DNA of 64,000 nucleotides from a virus: positions 25,423 through 89,422 of IMG/VR virus record IMGVR_UViG_3300025168_000047; one strand, written 5' to 3'. Positions 45,903 to 53,746 of this stretch are shown here, piece by piece; the first letter of the stretch is position 1, and every line of letters starts with the position of its first letter. A program made the translations under genes and the position numbers. Below the pieces are notes generated by a model. That model had not been told where the DNA came from, searched no databases, and saw only the letters and a list, made by a program, of their open reading frames with translations.

Positions 45903-47210
45903 ATGGCCACTCGACCACCCCTCAATCCCAAGAGCACACAAAGTGCAACAATTCTACCGTCTTCCGGAAGTACAACAAACGTAGCGGCTGCGTGCCCTAT
46001 CGGTGTATATACGGGTTCAGCAGGATTCCTTCAGGGTGCTCGCGACCAAGTTAGCTACGTTTATAAGAAACTTGGTGGAGATATCTTGGATATTGAGATA
46101 ACCGAGGGTAATGTTTATGCAGCTTATGAAGAATCAGTTCTAGAATATTCTTATATTGTTAACATTCACCAATCCAAGAACGTGCTCTCAGATGCTCTAG
46201 GCGATGCAACTGGTAGCTTTAACAGTGACGGTGAATTAATCTCTTCAGGCTCTTACAACCAGCACTCAGGGCTTTCAGCGTCTCTTGAGGGAGACAGAGT
46301 AGAACTTAAATATCCTAATTTCCAATTTTCTTATGCAAGAAGGGTTGGACAAGCTCTTTCAAATGAAGTTAATGTCGGCGGCTTTGATACTGTGTATTCA
46401 GCTTCAATTGCTATCACAGCTTCAATACAAGATTATGATCTTCAAGCAATTGTATATTCTGCATCGGTGGATTCTGAAAATGATTACAAATTTTCTGATA
46501 AAGTTGGCAAGAATAAAATATTAATTAGAAAGGTTTATTATAAGACACCAGCAGCTTCTTGGAGATTCTATGGATATTACGGTGGTTTGAATACCGTTGG
46601 TAATTTGCAGTCTTATGGGCAATATGCTGACGACTCCCAGTTTCAGATTGTTCCAGTTTGGCAAAACAAGCAACAAGCTCTAGGATACGAAGACGCGCTT
46701 TATACTAGAAACTCACACTATTCGTATGAAATTAAAAATAATCAATTAAGAATATTCCCAAATCCTACATCTGCAACTTCGCCGACCAAATATTGGATTG
46801 AATTCATTATTCCAAATGAACATAACTCTTGGGATCAGAATAATCAAAGAAGAAATAACACACACGGCATTAATAATATGAATACTCTGCCGTTTGCAAA
46901 CATTCCATACGACAAAATCAATTCGATTGGTAAACAATGGATTCGAAGATTCGGGTTGTCCTTATCAAAAGAAATATTAGGTCATGTAAGATCTAAATTC
47001 GCAACAATCCCAATTCCGGGAGAATCAGTGACTTTAAATGGTGATGCTTTAGTGTCACAAGCAAAAGAAGAGCAAACTGCTCTTCGAGAGGAACTTAAGA
47101 CAGTTCTTGACGAGATGACTTACGACAAGCTGGTCGAAAAAGACGCCGGTATTGTTGCAAACGTCGGAACAATGCAAGAAAAACTGCCCATGGGCATATT
47201 CACAGGATAG
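45903..47210 (+). CDS. Neck protein candidate (gp13 position)
   Basis: 435 residues; AGGAGAT upstream. The N-terminal segment (QVSYVYKKLGGDILDIEITEGNVYAAYEESVLEYSYIVN) and the later FWIEF-type and NDKW-like segments are of the kind seen in the first gene after the capsid in T4-related phages. Position capsid, this gene, then two connector genes and sheath matches T4 order gp23, gp13, gp14, gp15, gp18. Neck proteins seal the filled head and join it to the tail. The longer length than T4 gp13 (309) leaves room for doubt. Confidence 0.6.
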   Translation: MATRPPLNPKSTQSATILPSSGSTTNVAAACPIGVYTGSAGFLQGARDQVSYVYKKLGGDILDIEITEGNVYAAYEESVLEYSYIVNIHQSKNVLSDALGDATGSFNSDGELISSGSYNQHSGLSASLEGDRVELKYPNFQFSYARRVGQALSNEVNVGGFDTVYSASIAITASIQDYDLQAIVYSASVDSENDYKFSDKVGKNKILIRKVYYKTPAASWRFYGYYGGLNTVGNLQSYGQYADDSQFQIVPVWQNKQQALGYEDALYTRNSHYSYEIKNNQLRIFPNPTSATSPTKYWIEFIIPNEHNSWDQNNQRRNNTHGINNMNTLPFANIPYDKINSIGKQWIRRFGLSLSKEILGHVRSKFATIPIPGESVTLNGDALVSQAKEEQTALREELKTVLDEMTYDKLVEKDAGIVANVGTMQEKLPMGIFTG

Positions 47211-47221
47211 GAGGGTAAGAA

Positions 47222-47710
47222 ATGGCAAAGAAATGGTCACAACCGGCCTCACCGCCGCCTCCTTTATTCGTTGGCAAGAAAGAAAGAGACTTGGTTAAAC
47301 AGGTGAATGACGAACTTATCGAAAGAGTCATCGGACAACAAGTTCTTTACTTTCCAATAAGCGCTACTAATAGCAATTTTCATCCTTTATATGGAGAGGC
47401 TATTGAAAAGAACTATTTGCCACCAATCAGAGTTCATGCTCTCATAGAATACGATGGTGATGAGACTGAATGGATGGAAAATGTCGGAATTGATACAAGA
47501 TCATCTATTGTTATCCACTTTCATAAGAGAAGACTAACAGAAGATCAAGATCTTTTTGTAAGAACCGGTGACTTTGTATTGTATGGTGATATTTATTATG
47601 AGATTGTAAGCTTGAACGAGCCACAACAGATTTTTGGCCAAGTAGAGCACCAAATGGAAATCTCAGCTAAGTGCATTAGAGCACGCGAGGGCTTATTCGA
47701 TGGCAATTGA
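47222..47710 (+). CDS. Head-tail connector/neck protein candidate (gp14 position)
   Basis: 162 residues; GGAGGG before the ATG. It begins with a Pro-rich stretch, then helical LVKQVNDELIERVIGQ and beta-type YYPI-like, YGEA and VHALIEYDGD segments typical of small phage connector proteins. It overlaps the following gene by 11 nt. Neck role is inferred from gene order. Confidence 0.6.
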   Translation: MAKKWSQPASPPPPLFVGKKERDLVKQVNDELIERVIGQQVLYFPISATNSNFHPLYGEAIEKNYLPPIRVHALIEYDGDETEWMENVGIDTRSSIVIHFHKRRLTEDQDLFVRTGDFVLYGDIYYEIVSLNEPQQIFGQVEHQMEISAKCIRAREGLFDGN

Positions 47711-48599
47711 TAAGGACAAATATACAGTTGACAAAGATGGCAACATTGTTTCTGAAACAATCATTGCACCATCAACTCTAGAGAACATCGATCAAGCTAT
47801 GTATGAGTGGATCGACAACACCGTTGATATATTCTGCACAACAAACAAAGGTTGGAAGAAATCTCCAGTTATTTGGATGTCAGCAGAACGCTCTCACCAG
47901 ATAAAGAACAGAAAGGAACTTCGCGATGACAATGGCTCACTGATTTTGCCTATCATCTCACTTTCCAGAGCCAGCGTGACTAAAGATCCTTCCAACAAAG
48001 GAATCTTTCAAGCTCACATCCCTCCAAACATAGATGAGCGCGGAGGATCAATTGTTATTAATAGAAGAATTAATCAAGATAAGACTGCAAACTTTGCAAA
48101 TGCCGATACTAAACGTAAAGGTAAGTACGCATCCACGAATACCGGTGCGAGAGATCAAGTTAATTTCGCAAAGAAGAATGAAAAGGTTGTTTATCAAACG
48201 ATGTCTATCCCAATGCCAGTTTATGTTGATATATCATACGAGATAACACTTAGAACAGAGTACCAGCAACAGATGAACGAAATGATCACGCCATTTATTA
48301 CAAAGACAGGAGGTATTAATTACTTTCTTCTAGAAAAGGACGGCCATCGTTATGAAAGCTTTATTGAACAGGACTTCGCCCAAAACAATAATGTGTCCAC
48401 TTTGCAGGTTGATGAGAGAATGTATCAGACTACAGTAAAGGTCAAAGTCCTCGGTTATTTGATAGGCGAAGGCAAGAATCAAGCACAGCCAAAAGTTGTT
48501 ATTCGAGAGAACGCTGTGGAGGTTAAACTTCCACGAGAAAGAGTAATCTATGGCGACATCCCAGAACACACTGATAAGAGCGGATTTTATCGCGATTAG
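47700..48599 (+). CDS. Tail completion/sheath stabiliser candidate (gp15 position)
   Basis: 299 residues, starting inside the preceding gene. Recognisable are WIDNTVDIFCTTNKGWKKSP near the N-terminus and the strand-rich MSIPMPVYVDISYEITLRTE followed by QQQMNEMITPF, resembling tail-terminator proteins that cap the tube and hold the sheath. It stands directly before the sheath gene, as gp15 does functionally in T4-like clusters. No catalytic motif. Confidence 0.65.
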   Translation: MAIDKDKYTVDKDGNIVSETIIAPSTLENIDQAMYEWIDNTVDIFCTTNKGWKKSPVIWMSAERSHQIKNRKELRDDNGSLILPIISLSRASVTKDPSNKGIFQAHIPPNIDERGGSIVINRRINQDKTANFANADTKRKGKYASTNTGARDQVNFAKKNEKVVYQTMSIPMPVYVDISYEITLRTEYQQQMNEMITPFITKTGGINYFLLEKDGHRYESFIEQDFAQNNNVSTLQVDERMYQTTVKVKVLGYLIGEGKNQAQPKVVIRENAVEVKLPRERVIYGDIPEHTDKSGFYRD

Positions 48600-48623
48600 T
48601 TTTGGACTTTGGAAAATCAAACA

Positions 48624-48631
48624 ACTATTTA
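48624..48631 (+). promoter_or_regulatory. ACTATTTA motif, candidate late promoter of the sheath gene
   Basis: CAACTATTTACTAG ends 39 nt before the sheath ATG at 48671. Confidence 0.6.
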
Positions 48632-48670
48632 CTAGAGCAATTATTATAGTCATAAAGGAGACGTCACAGC

Positions 48671-51600
48671 ATGGCTGAAAAAAAGTTTAAGTTTGTTTCA
48701 CCGGGGATCTTCCTCAGCGAAGTTGATAATTCACAAAACCCCAATGCGGGCACGGCCCCCGGACCAGTGATCATCGGTCGATTTGAGCGCGGCCCCGGAA
48801 TGCGCCCAACAATAGTAAATTCCTTTTCTGAATTTGTAGAAATTTTCGGAAATCCAATCTCAGGTAAAGGAACAACAGACGGCGACGTTTGGAGAAACGG
48901 TAACTACCTTGCTCCTACATACGCTGCTTATGCTGTCCAAGCTTGGTTGAGAAACAACGCTTCTTGTACCGTTATTCGTCTTCTTGGAGCAGAGGATCCC
49001 ACAGCAGTTGCCTCTGGAACAGACGGCGCAGCCAATACCGGCGGAAAAGCTGGTTGGGATATGGGTAATGTCGGTTCATCTGCACCAGACGGAGCATATG
49101 GACTTTTTGTATTTCCAAAGTTTGAGATCCTCTCCACAGCAGCCGCCACTCCACACACTGGAACATTGGCAGCTATCTTTTATGTAAATCACGCCTCTAC
49201 AACATTGGCGCTCACGGGTACAGCAAGATCCACCTCAGGAAAGGTGCCTGCAATGTTCCCAACAGCTTCGCACGGCGCACTTCTTGTTACTTCTAGTGCA
49301 AATGCAAGTGGACAGTTTACAATGGCTGTTGGAACTCAAGCTGAGATCGCAACTGCAAACAGCGTTGGTGCAAAGAAAATTGAGTTCAACTTCAACGAGA
49401 ATTCAGAGAAGTTTATTAGAAAGGTATTTAATACTAATCCTGCAAAGGTTAACTCTAATGCTTACTCAACTACAGAAGCATACTTCTTAGGCGAAACCTT
49501 TGAGCGACAACTTCTCGATCAACAACGTGGTGGCGCAGGTAAGCACGGTGGAGCCGCCGCAGACGGTGGCTTCGGTTTCGGCGTCGGTGAGGCCGGAACA
49601 GGCTTGTCGACACTGAACAACATTGGTGCAGCAGCAATGCTTCCTTTGAAATCTGTTGGTGGAAGTTACGATTGGGCTGATCATACTCGCCCAATGCAAT
49701 CTGGCCGCACAGGCTGGTTTGTAGCTCAACATCAGGGTGCAGCAGCAACTTTCAATGCTCACCAACTTCAAAAATTATTCAGATTACACTCTTTGGAGCC
49801 CGGTGAATGGACACAAAGAAATCTTAAGGTTTCTATCCAAGATATCAAGCCTCCTAAATCGGCAGCACTGGGAGTCCCTCAGTTCTCGACATTTACAGTT
49901 GTAATCAGAAAGATCGACGACAGTGACGCATCCCCTCAACTCGTAGAACGTTTCAGCGGATGTGATCTCAATCCAAATTCTGCAAACTATATTTGTAGAA
50001 AGATTGGTGATAAGTACGTTGAATGGGACAACACAAAAAGAGCATACAGAGAGTACGGAGCTTATAACAATATGTCAAAGTTCGTTACTGTTGAGGTTAA
50101 TGAAGTTGTTTCCAACGGAGACGCAGCAAATCTTATGCCTATGGGTATGTATGGACCACCACGTCCTAAAAAGATCGTTATCGGAACAGGAAGAAACATT
50201 GGTACCGAGTCTTGGGCTCTACACAACACAGGTTCTTTCTTGCCAACACACTTTGAAGGAGTTCAGAGCCCTGCAGCAATTGCAACCGGTGGCGGACTGT
50301 TCCAACTCGGTCTTACGGGTGCCCTGATTTGGCCACAACCAATTCTTCGCCACTCGAATACAGAGGATAATCTTCCAAAGAAGAACGGAGCATACTTCGG
50401 TGTGTCGACTTCTAAATCTGGTTCCGGTATCTTCGCTCCGAGTACAATAGATACTCTGAGAGCACTTCCTGCTGGCGTTGGTACAATGAACAGCGACTCT
50501 TCAAGAATCGTAACTGAAGGCGCAACATACGTTGAACCAGCTTTCATTTTCACGCTTGACAACTTGTCTGCTTCCGCAGATGGTTCCGGAGATGTTAAAT
50601 ATATTTCTGGTTCACGTACGGCTGGTCTTTCATTGACAGCCGTGAGTGGAACAAATGCTGTTCTTACCGGTAGTAGTCTCACCTACAACCGATTTACAAC
50701 TCTTTTCCACGGTGGGTTCGATGGCCTCGATGTTACAGAGAAAGATCCATTCAGAAATACAAGATTGGATGATAGTTCGGATGCTAAAGCAAACTATACT
50801 CTTTTCTCGGCACTTAGAGCTATCGATACTGCAAGAGACCCAGAATACGTTGAGTGTAACTTGATGACCATTCCGGGTATCACAAACAGCACTGTTACAG
50901 ATCATGTAATCGATATTTGCGAAGAAAGAGCAGACGCTCTCGCAATCATCGACTTGGAAGATGACTACGTGCCAGCACACGAAAGCACAGACACTGAGGC
51001 TACTCGTAAGCCAGATGTTGATACAGCAGTGCAAAAATTAAAGAATCGCCAGATTAACTCAAGTTATGGTGCAGCGTATTATCCGTTTGTACAGATTAGA
51101 GATTCTTTGGCTAATCAGTTATTGTTCGTCCCACCTTCAGTAGTAGGTTTGGGTACTCTCTCATACAGCGAATCAGTTCGCGACGTATGGTTTGCACCAG
51201 CCGGCTTCACACGCGGTGGACTTAGTGACGGTAAGATCGGTTTCCCAGTTGTCGGTGTAAAGCACCAGTTGACTTCTGACGAAAGAGATAAGCTTTATGA
51301 AGTAAACATTAACCCAATCGCTTCTTTCCCTGCAGAGGGTATCGTAGTGTTCGGTCAAAAGACACTTCAGGTTTCAGAATCCGCACTTAATCGAATTAAC
51401 GTACGCAGACTCTTGATCTTCCTTAAGAGAGAGATTTCTAGAGTTGCAGCAACCACATTGTTCGAACAGAATGTAAGAGCAACATGGAACGGCTTCTCTG
51501 CTCGCGTTGAGAGCATTTTGAATGACGTCAAGTCTCGCTTGGGCTTGGCTGACTTTAAGGTTGTGTTGGATGAAACAACCACCACACCAGATCTGGTAGA

Positions 51601-51706
51601 CAGAAACATTATGTACGCAAAAGTGTTCTTGAAACCAGTGCAAGCAATTGAATTTATCGCACTTGATTTTGTAATCACAGATTCCGGGGCTTCATTCGCA
51701 GATTAA
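48671..51706 (+). CDS. Contractile tail sheath protein (gp18-like)
   Basis: 1011 residues; AAAGGAGA upstream. The N-terminus (FVSPGIFLSEVDNSQ ... GPVIIGRFERGPG) and the conserved C-terminal sheath domain (FAPAGFTRGG, KLYEVNINPIASFPAEGIVVFGQKTL, NVRRLLIFLKREISR, MYAKVFLKPVQAIEFIALDF) are clear. The middle is enlarged relative to T4 gp18 (659 residues), adding surface domains rich in Gly/Ala/Ser. The protein polymerises around the tube and contracts at infection. It has its own motif and no terminator behind it; a second motif precedes the tube gene. Confidence 0.95.
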   Translation: MAEKKFKFVSPGIFLSEVDNSQNPNAGTAPGPVIIGRFERGPGMRPTIVNSFSEFVEIFGNPISGKGTTDGDVWRNGNYLAPTYAAYAVQAWLRNNASCTVIRLLGAEDPTAVASGTDGAANTGGKAGWDMGNVGSSAPDGAYGLFVFPKFEILSTAAATPHTGTLAAIFYVNHASTTLALTGTARSTSGKVPAMFPTASHGALLVTSSANASGQFTMAVGTQAEIATANSVGAKKIEFNFNENSEKFIRKVFNTNPAKVNSNAYSTTEAYFLGETFERQLLDQQRGGAGKHGGAAADGGFGFGVGEAGTGLSTLNNIGAAAMLPLKSVGGSYDWADHTRPMQSGRTGWFVAQHQGAAATFNAHQLQKLFRLHSLEPGEWTQRNLKVSIQDIKPPKSAALGVPQFSTFTVVIRKIDDSDASPQLVERFSGCDLNPNSANYICRKIGDKYVEWDNTKRAYREYGAYNNMSKFVTVEVNEVVSNGDAANLMPMGMYGPPRPKKIVIGTGRNIGTESWALHNTGSFLPTHFEGVQSPAAIATGGGLFQLGLTGALIWPQPILRHSNTEDNLPKKNGAYFGVSTSKSGSGIFAPSTIDTLRALPAGVGTMNSDSSRIVTEGATYVEPAFIFTLDNLSASADGSGDVKYISGSRTAGLSLTAVSGTNAVLTGSSLTYNRFTTLFHGGFDGLDVTEKDPFRNTRLDDSSDAKANYTLFSALRAIDTARDPEYVECNLMTIPGITNSTVTDHVIDICEERADALAIIDLEDDYVPAHESTDTEATRKPDVDTAVQKLKNRQINSSYGAAYYPFVQIRDSLANQLLFVPPSVVGLGTLSYSESVRDVWFAPAGFTRGGLSDGKIGFPVVGVKHQLTSDERDKLYEVNINPIASFPAEGIVVFGQKTLQVSESALNRINVRRLLIFLKREISRVAATTLFEQNVRATWNGFSARVESILNDVKSRLGLADFKVVLDETTTTPDLVDRNIMYAKVFLKPVQAIEFIALDFVITDSGASFAD

Positions 51707-51729
51707 TAAAGATAATTTATAGCATAACT

Positions 51730-51737
51730 ACTATTTA
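51730..51737 (+). promoter_or_regulatory. ACTATTTA motif, candidate late promoter of the tube gene
   Basis: ACTACTATTTAGTAC ends 23 nt before the ATG at 51761. Confidence 0.6.
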
Positions 51738-51760
51738 GTACAACAGGAGAAAATAAAAAA

Positions 51761-52312
51761 ATGGGCAGTGATCAATTCTGGAATTCAACAAGCATAGAGC
51801 CAAAGCGTCAGCATAAATGGCTTGTATACTTGCATAATTCAAACATTCCATCTTATGTTGCAAGAAAGGTAGATAAGCCAAGCTTTTCCATCAACGAGCA
51901 ACAGCATAAATATTTTGGACATACTTTTAAGTATCCCGGACAAGTAACTTGGGATGATATCACTATGACCCTCGTTGATCCAATCGACCCAAATGTAAGC
52001 GACAAGCTTCAGGACGTATTGATAAACTCCGGATATCGCACTCCAGATAACCGCACAAACAACGCTCTCTATACTGTCTCTAAAGACTCTTCTGTAAAGG
52101 CTCTAGGCCCTATTGTACGAATTGAGCAGTATGGCACGCAACCCGGTATTGGCGCAAGCTCCGGCGAACCTTATCTTATTGAGGCGTGGCAAGTCTTCAA
52201 TCCTTGGATTAAAGATGTAAAGTTTGGTGAATTAACCTACGAAGATGACGGAATTGTCACTGTAGACTTAACAATTGCTTTCGATTGGGCTAAACTAGTA
52301 GACGTCAAATAA
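51761..52312 (+). CDS. Tail tube protein (gp19-like)
   Basis: 183 residues; CAGGAGAA upstream. Compact beta-type protein with the tube-family elements KWLVYLHNSNIPSYVARKVDKPSF, FKYPGQVTWDDITMTLVDP and a C-terminal VDLTIAFDWA strand. Size and position after the sheath gene match T4 gp19. It stacks in hexameric rings around the tape measure to form the conduit for DNA. Confidence 0.9.
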   Translation: MGSDQFWNSTSIEPKRQHKWLVYLHNSNIPSYVARKVDKPSFSINEQQHKYFGHTFKYPGQVTWDDITMTLVDPIDPNVSDKLQDVLINSGYRTPDNRTNNALYTVSKDSSVKALGPIVRIEQYGTQPGIGASSGEPYLIEAWQVFNPWIKDVKFGELTYEDDGIVTVDLTIAFDWAKLVDVK

Positions 52313-52327
52313 AAACTGAGGTGAAAA

Positions 52328-53170
52328 ATGGCTAGAAATAACGAGGACCGCTTGGGTACACCCGCCCCTGCTCCGCCAAACGTTATGGAAACTTCGAACA
52401 ACACTGCAGGAGATCAAATGTTTTCTTTTGTTACTCCCACTGAGTTTGTCGAACTTCCTTCAAAGGGTAAGTTTTATTCGGAAGGACATCCTTTACATAA
52501 TGTAGATACAGTCGAGATCCGATATATGACAGCTAAGGACGAAGATACTTTAACTTCACCTGCGCTGTTAAAAAAAGGAATTGCAATTGAGAGACTTTTA
52601 AAGAATGTTATTATCGATAAAAGTATTAATACTGATGACCTTTTAGTTGGAGATAAGAATGCAATCTTGGTTGCAACTAGAATCTCTGGCTATGGAGCAG
52701 GATATACAGCAAAGGTAACATGTACATCTTGTGCTACTTCTACGGACTATACTTTTGATCTTAACGAGGTCGACCAGAGTCTCCCTGAAGAGTTAGAGGT
52801 AAACGATGATGGCCTCTTCAACCTTAAACTACCTAAGATGGATGTTATGGTTGGCCTGAGTCTTATGACAGGTGCTGATGAAAAGCGATTAGTTAAGTTA
52901 GCAGAGAACCGAAAGAAGAAGGGTCTTCCAGAAGCTGTATTAACAGACCAATTCAGGATGATCATTCGATCAGTTAACGGCAGTCAAAACAACGAGCATA
53001 TCAATGCTCTAATTGAAAACATGCCAGCAACAGATTCAAGATACCTGCGAACTGCATATGCAGAGTTATCACCAAATGTGGACCTTACTCAAGATTTTGA
53101 ATGTCCAGAATGTAACATGCAGGAGGAGGTCATTATTCCGTTTACGACGGAGTTTTTTTGGCCTAAGTGA
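52328..53170 (+). CDS. Baseplate/tail assembly chaperone (gp26-like, T4_baseplate type) with zinc knuckle
   Basis: 280 residues. The family start (TPTEFVELPSKGKFYSEGHPL, then TVEIRYMTAKDEDTLTSPALL) is that of T4 gp26-like baseplate proteins. Cys pairs CTSC (around residue 132) and CPEC (around 260) probably bind zinc. The last codons run over seven T residues (53153-53159) and the frame stops three codons later. The next frame continues without a start codon for 60 residues, suggesting that part of the protein is extended by frameshifting, as in tail chaperone pairs of other phages. Placement shortly before the tape measure supports a tail-chaperone role. Confidence 0.75.
   Translation: MARNNEDRLGTPAPAPPNVMETSNNTAGDQMFSFVTPTEFVELPSKGKFYSEGHPLHNVDTVEIRYMTAKDEDTLTSPALLKKGIAIERLLKNVIIDKSINTDDLLVGDKNAILVATRISGYGAGYTAKVTCTSCATSTDYTFDLNEVDQSLPEELEVNDDGLFNLKLPKMDVMVGLSLMTGADEKRLVKLAENRKKKGLPEAVLTDQFRMIIRSVNGSQNNEHINALIENMPATDSRYLRTAYAELSPNVDLTQDFECPECNMQEEVIIPFTTEFFWPK
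53153..53159 (+). other. T7 run, candidate +1 (or -2) programmed frameshift site
   Basis: TTTTTTTGG: the zero frame reads TTT TTT TGG CCT AAG TGA. A +1 or -2 slip of the tRNA on the second TTT re-pairs with TTT and enters the frame encoding GLSEKYAKNLYEQ. No start codon serves that frame. A homopolymer sequencing error would look the same. Confidence 0.5.
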
Positions 53171-53342
53171 GAAGTATGCTAAAAACCTATATGAGCAGTT
53201 TTTCTTTCTGAAATACCATGGAGGCTGGAGTTTCGCAGAAGCTTACAGTTTACCTGTCCGATTAAGAAACTGGTTTGCAGATAGACTTGTCAGCCAGATC
53301 GAAAAAGAGAATGAAGCTTTAAAGGATGCTAAACATAGGTAA
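53160..53342 (+). CDS. Frameshift extension / gp51-like small domain without own start
   Basis: About 60 residues (GLSEKYAKNLYEQFF, LKYHGGWSFAEAY, then LPVRLRNWFADRL and a charged helix) readable only in the +1 frame relative to the gene at 52328. No ATG, GTG or TTG precedes the conserved-looking part. The sequence is not a shadow: it extends 170 nt beyond the upstream stop, where no other gene is present. The LKYHGGWS and LPVRLRxWF pattern resembles small baseplate-assembly proteins placed here in related phages. Most likely translated as a fusion with the gp26-like protein. Confidence 0.55.
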   Translation, partial: GLSEKYAKNLYEQFFFLKYHGGWSFAEAYSLPVRLRNWFADRLVSQIEKENEALKDAKHR

Positions 53343-53388
53343 AACATATTCTATAAACTAATTACAATGATTAGAGAGAGTTGCGCAT

Positions 53389-53733
53389 ATGCAAAATATT
53401 AATGAAGAAGAGTTAGACCAAGTTATCGATTTAGGATTGAACCGTAAAGGCGAACTAAATGAGAGCGCCCTGAGAATGTTGGGTGCAAGAATTAAGCTTG
53501 CTTTAGAGAGAATGTTCACTCCTATTACGGCTGGCGTCTCAAAGTTAAAGGTCAAGGGAAGTCGAAAAGAGATCGACTCCTTCTTCTCCGCACTTAAGTC
53601 AGAGAAGAAGTTTATGGATGCTTATACAAAATACGGATTGGATGATCCTAGAACAGCAAAGAACGCTGTCTCTCTCCGCCGTGCAACATCTGGATTTCAA
53701 AGTGCTACTGGAATAAAATGGCCTTTTAAGTAA
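53389..53733 (+). CDS. Small tail protein of unknown role
   Basis: 114 residues; ATG after AGAGAG. Helical and basic at the C-terminus (RRATSGFQSATGIKWPFK). It sits between the chaperone frames and the tape measure gene, 13 nt before the latter. No known motif; tail assembly role inferred from position only. Confidence 0.6.
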   Translation: MQNINEEELDQVIDLGLNRKGELNESALRMLGARIKLALERMFTPITAGVSKLKVKGSRKEIDSFFSALKSEKKFMDAYTKYGLDDPRTAKNAVSLRRATSGFQSATGIKWPFK

Positions 53734-53746
53734 GGGGGGTTTGTAA

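Noticed and set aside
53013-53159. Independent start for the +1-frame domain inside the gp26-like gene
   Set aside because: The upstream part of that frame is the shadow of the zinc-binding C-terminus, with no ribosome-binding site and odd composition; frameshifting is simpler.
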